Positions 63,053 to 64,000 of a DNA stretch of 64,000 bases are shown here, one piece after another; the first letter of the stretch is position 1, and the number at the start of each line of letters is the position of its first letter. A program made the translations under genes and the position numbers. This DNA is from Paraburkholderia humisilvae (GTDB lineage: Bacteria; Pseudomonadota; Gammaproteobacteria; Burkholderiales; Burkholderiaceae): NCBI RefSeq assembly GCF_902859855.1, contig NZ_CADIKH010000004.1:267845-331844 (forward strand), in the 5' to 3' direction. Below the pieces are notes generated by a model that had not been told where the DNA came from, did not search any database, and saw only the letters and a program-made list of their open reading frames with translations.

Positions 63053-63751
63053 TTATACCGTCAATACATATCCGGCACCGCGCACCGTCTTTAGCATCGA
63101 CTCTTCACCGGGTACGTCGATCTTCTTGCGCAGCTTGCTCATGTGCACTTCGATCAGATTCGTGCCCGGATCGAAGTGATAGCTCCAGACCGCCTCGAAC
63201 AACATCATGCGGGTCACGGTCTGCCCGACGTGACGCATCATGAATTCGAGTACACGGCATTCGGTCGGCAGTAACGCGATTTCCGCGCCATCGCGCGTGA
63301 CCTTGCGCGCGGCCAGGTCGAGCGCGAGCGATCCGGCCCGCAACAGCGAATTCGCACACACCGTCGCGCCGAGGCCCGGTTCCTGGCTGCGACGAATCAA
63401 TTCTTCGAGACGGGCCATCAACTCGCCGGAGTTGTACGGCCGCGTCAGATAGTCGTCACCCCGTGCTCTCAGACTGCGAATCCGTTCGTCGACATCGCCA
63501 GGAACGTTCAGCATCAACACCGGCGTTTGCACCCCGACAGTGCGCATCGCGGCGAGAATGCTCATTCCGTCGATGCCGGGCAACATGCGTTCGAGCGTGA
63601 TGGCGTCGTAACCGCCGCCGATTGCGCGCGCCAGCGCTTCACGTCCATCGCCGACCCAGTCGACGGAGAATCCGTAATTTTTCAGTTCCGCGACGATTTC
63701 AACGCCTGTTGTCGGGTCGTCATCGATCGTCAGTACTCGCGATCTCGTCAT
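63053..63751 (-). CDS. OmpR-family response regulator with substituted receiver residues
   Basis: 232 residues from ATG 63751 (GGAAGG upstream). The DNA-binding half is normal (LLPTECRVLEFMMRHVGQTVTRMMLFEAVWSYHFDPGTNLIEVHMSKLRKKI). The receiver keeps IDDD (9-12), but the phospho-acceptor is Glu54 (ITLERMLPGIDGM), the Ser/Thr position is Asn82 (LMLNVPGD) and the conserved lysine is Arg104 (YLTRPYNSGEL). The paralogue at 47369-48058 has D, S and K at these places. No kinase gene adjoins it. A Glu in place of Asp can mimic the phosphorylated state, so it may be always active. Confidence 0.9.
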   Translation of the reverse strand: MTRSRVLTIDDDPTTGVEIVAELKNYGFSVDWVGDGREALARAIGGGYDAITLERMLPGIDGMSILAAMRTVGVQTPVLMLNVPGDVDERIRSLRARGDDYLTRPYNSGELMARLEELIRRSQEPGLGATVCANSLLRAGSLALDLAARKVTRDGAEIALLPTECRVLEFMMRHVGQTVTRMMLFEAVWSYHFDPGTNLIEVHMSKLRKKIDVPGEESMLKTVRGAGYVLTV

Positions 63752-63888
63752 CGTTTTACCTTCCCGAATCTGCTTATCCTTGAGCCGGTCATCCGTCACC
63801 GCCTCGTTTCGCCTGCTTCACGTCCTCGGTTGTCCGTCCTCACCTTGATCTTGCTGCGCGCCCGTTTGCGCGTCCATCGTTGGCTCGT

Positions 63889-64000
63889 CTAGTTCTTCGA
63901 CTGGTCGACGAGCTTGTTCTTTGCGATCCACGGCATCATCGCGCGCAGCTTCGTGCCAACCTGTTCAATCTGATGCTCAGCCGTGAGACGGCGGCGCGAC
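63889..64000 (-). CDS. ilvC: Ketol-acid reductoisomerase, C-terminal end (partial)
   Basis: The last 36 codons and TAG stop. The sequence [31 protein letters not shown] is the highly conserved C-terminus of IlvC, which makes dihydroxyacids in branched-chain amino-acid synthesis. The gene enters from the right edge on the minus strand and ends 137 bp before the degenerate regulator gene. Confidence 0.92.
   Translation of the reverse strand, partial: SRRRLTAEHQIEQVGTKLRAMMPWIAKNKLVDQSKN

Noticed and set aside
1..64000. CRISPR arrays, insertion sequences, prophage genes, tRNA or rRNA genes
   Set aside because: None seen: no regularly spaced repeats, transposase or integrase reading frames, and no cloverleaf-like or rRNA sequence noticed by eye.

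Overview
The window looks like part of a chromosome of a Burkholderiaceae species of the Burkholderia/Paraburkholderia/Caballeronia type. The basis is the very high GC content, Burkholderia-type porins, DUF3563, DUF3597 and DUF4148 proteins, a tad/flp pilus locus of beta-proteobacterial layout, and an acetoacetate decarboxylase / 3-hydroxybutyrate dehydrogenase operon as found in polyhydroxybutyrate makers. The species is an inference; no rRNA or tRNA gene was seen.

1-7 kb: the left end of a tad (Flp pilus) operon on the minus strand (flp pilin, cpaA peptidase, AAA ATPase, cpaB, start of cpaC). It faces away from a sigma-54 activator with a receiver-like N-terminus (5434-6906). The 1.07 kb between them holds a good -24/-12 promoter pointing at flp, a palindrome at enhancer distance, and a long inverted repeat in the flp leader. 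7-17 kb: a lone, low-GC isopenicillin-N-synthase-like oxygenase, a DHA2 exporter, a large MscS channel, a two-component system and a porin. 17-22 kb: DUF3563 and DUF3597 proteins, a squalene/phytoene synthase, and the adc-bdh-patatin operon.

22-30.5 kb: a minus-strand DNA-repair operon behind a perfect LexA-type box (CTGTATATTTATACAG): a FAN1-like VRR-NUC nuclease, a Rad3/DinG-type helicase with an N-terminal PD-(D/E)XK-like domain, and an SRPBCC protein. Upstream lie a DHA2 exporter and a chemoreceptor. 30.8-36.8 kb: an isolated NuoM, an S66 LD-carboxypeptidase, an oxalate/formate-type antiporter and small secreted or hypothetical proteins.

37-49.7 kb: a LysR regulator, a response regulator with no kinase, and a complete RND efflux operon (pump, adaptor, outer-membrane factor). 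Then comes a three-gene signalling operon (response regulator, kinase, and a second regulator whose receiver has lost its phosphorylation residues) divergent from a porin. Three near-identical 18-bp dyads (GATGAA/TTTCATC arms) lie 113-137 bp before two DUF4148 genes and this signalling operon, which suggests a small regulon.

49.7-64 kb: an unrecognised 438-residue protein, a sugar ABC permease pair without ATPase or binding protein, a SetA-like sugar exporter, an MBL hydrolase, a peroxiredoxin-like protein, a LysR regulator, a TIGR03118 lipoprotein, a VOC protein, an ECF sigma/anti-sigma pair, a response regulator whose three key receiver residues are all substituted (D to E, S/T to N, K to R), and the 3' end of ilvC.
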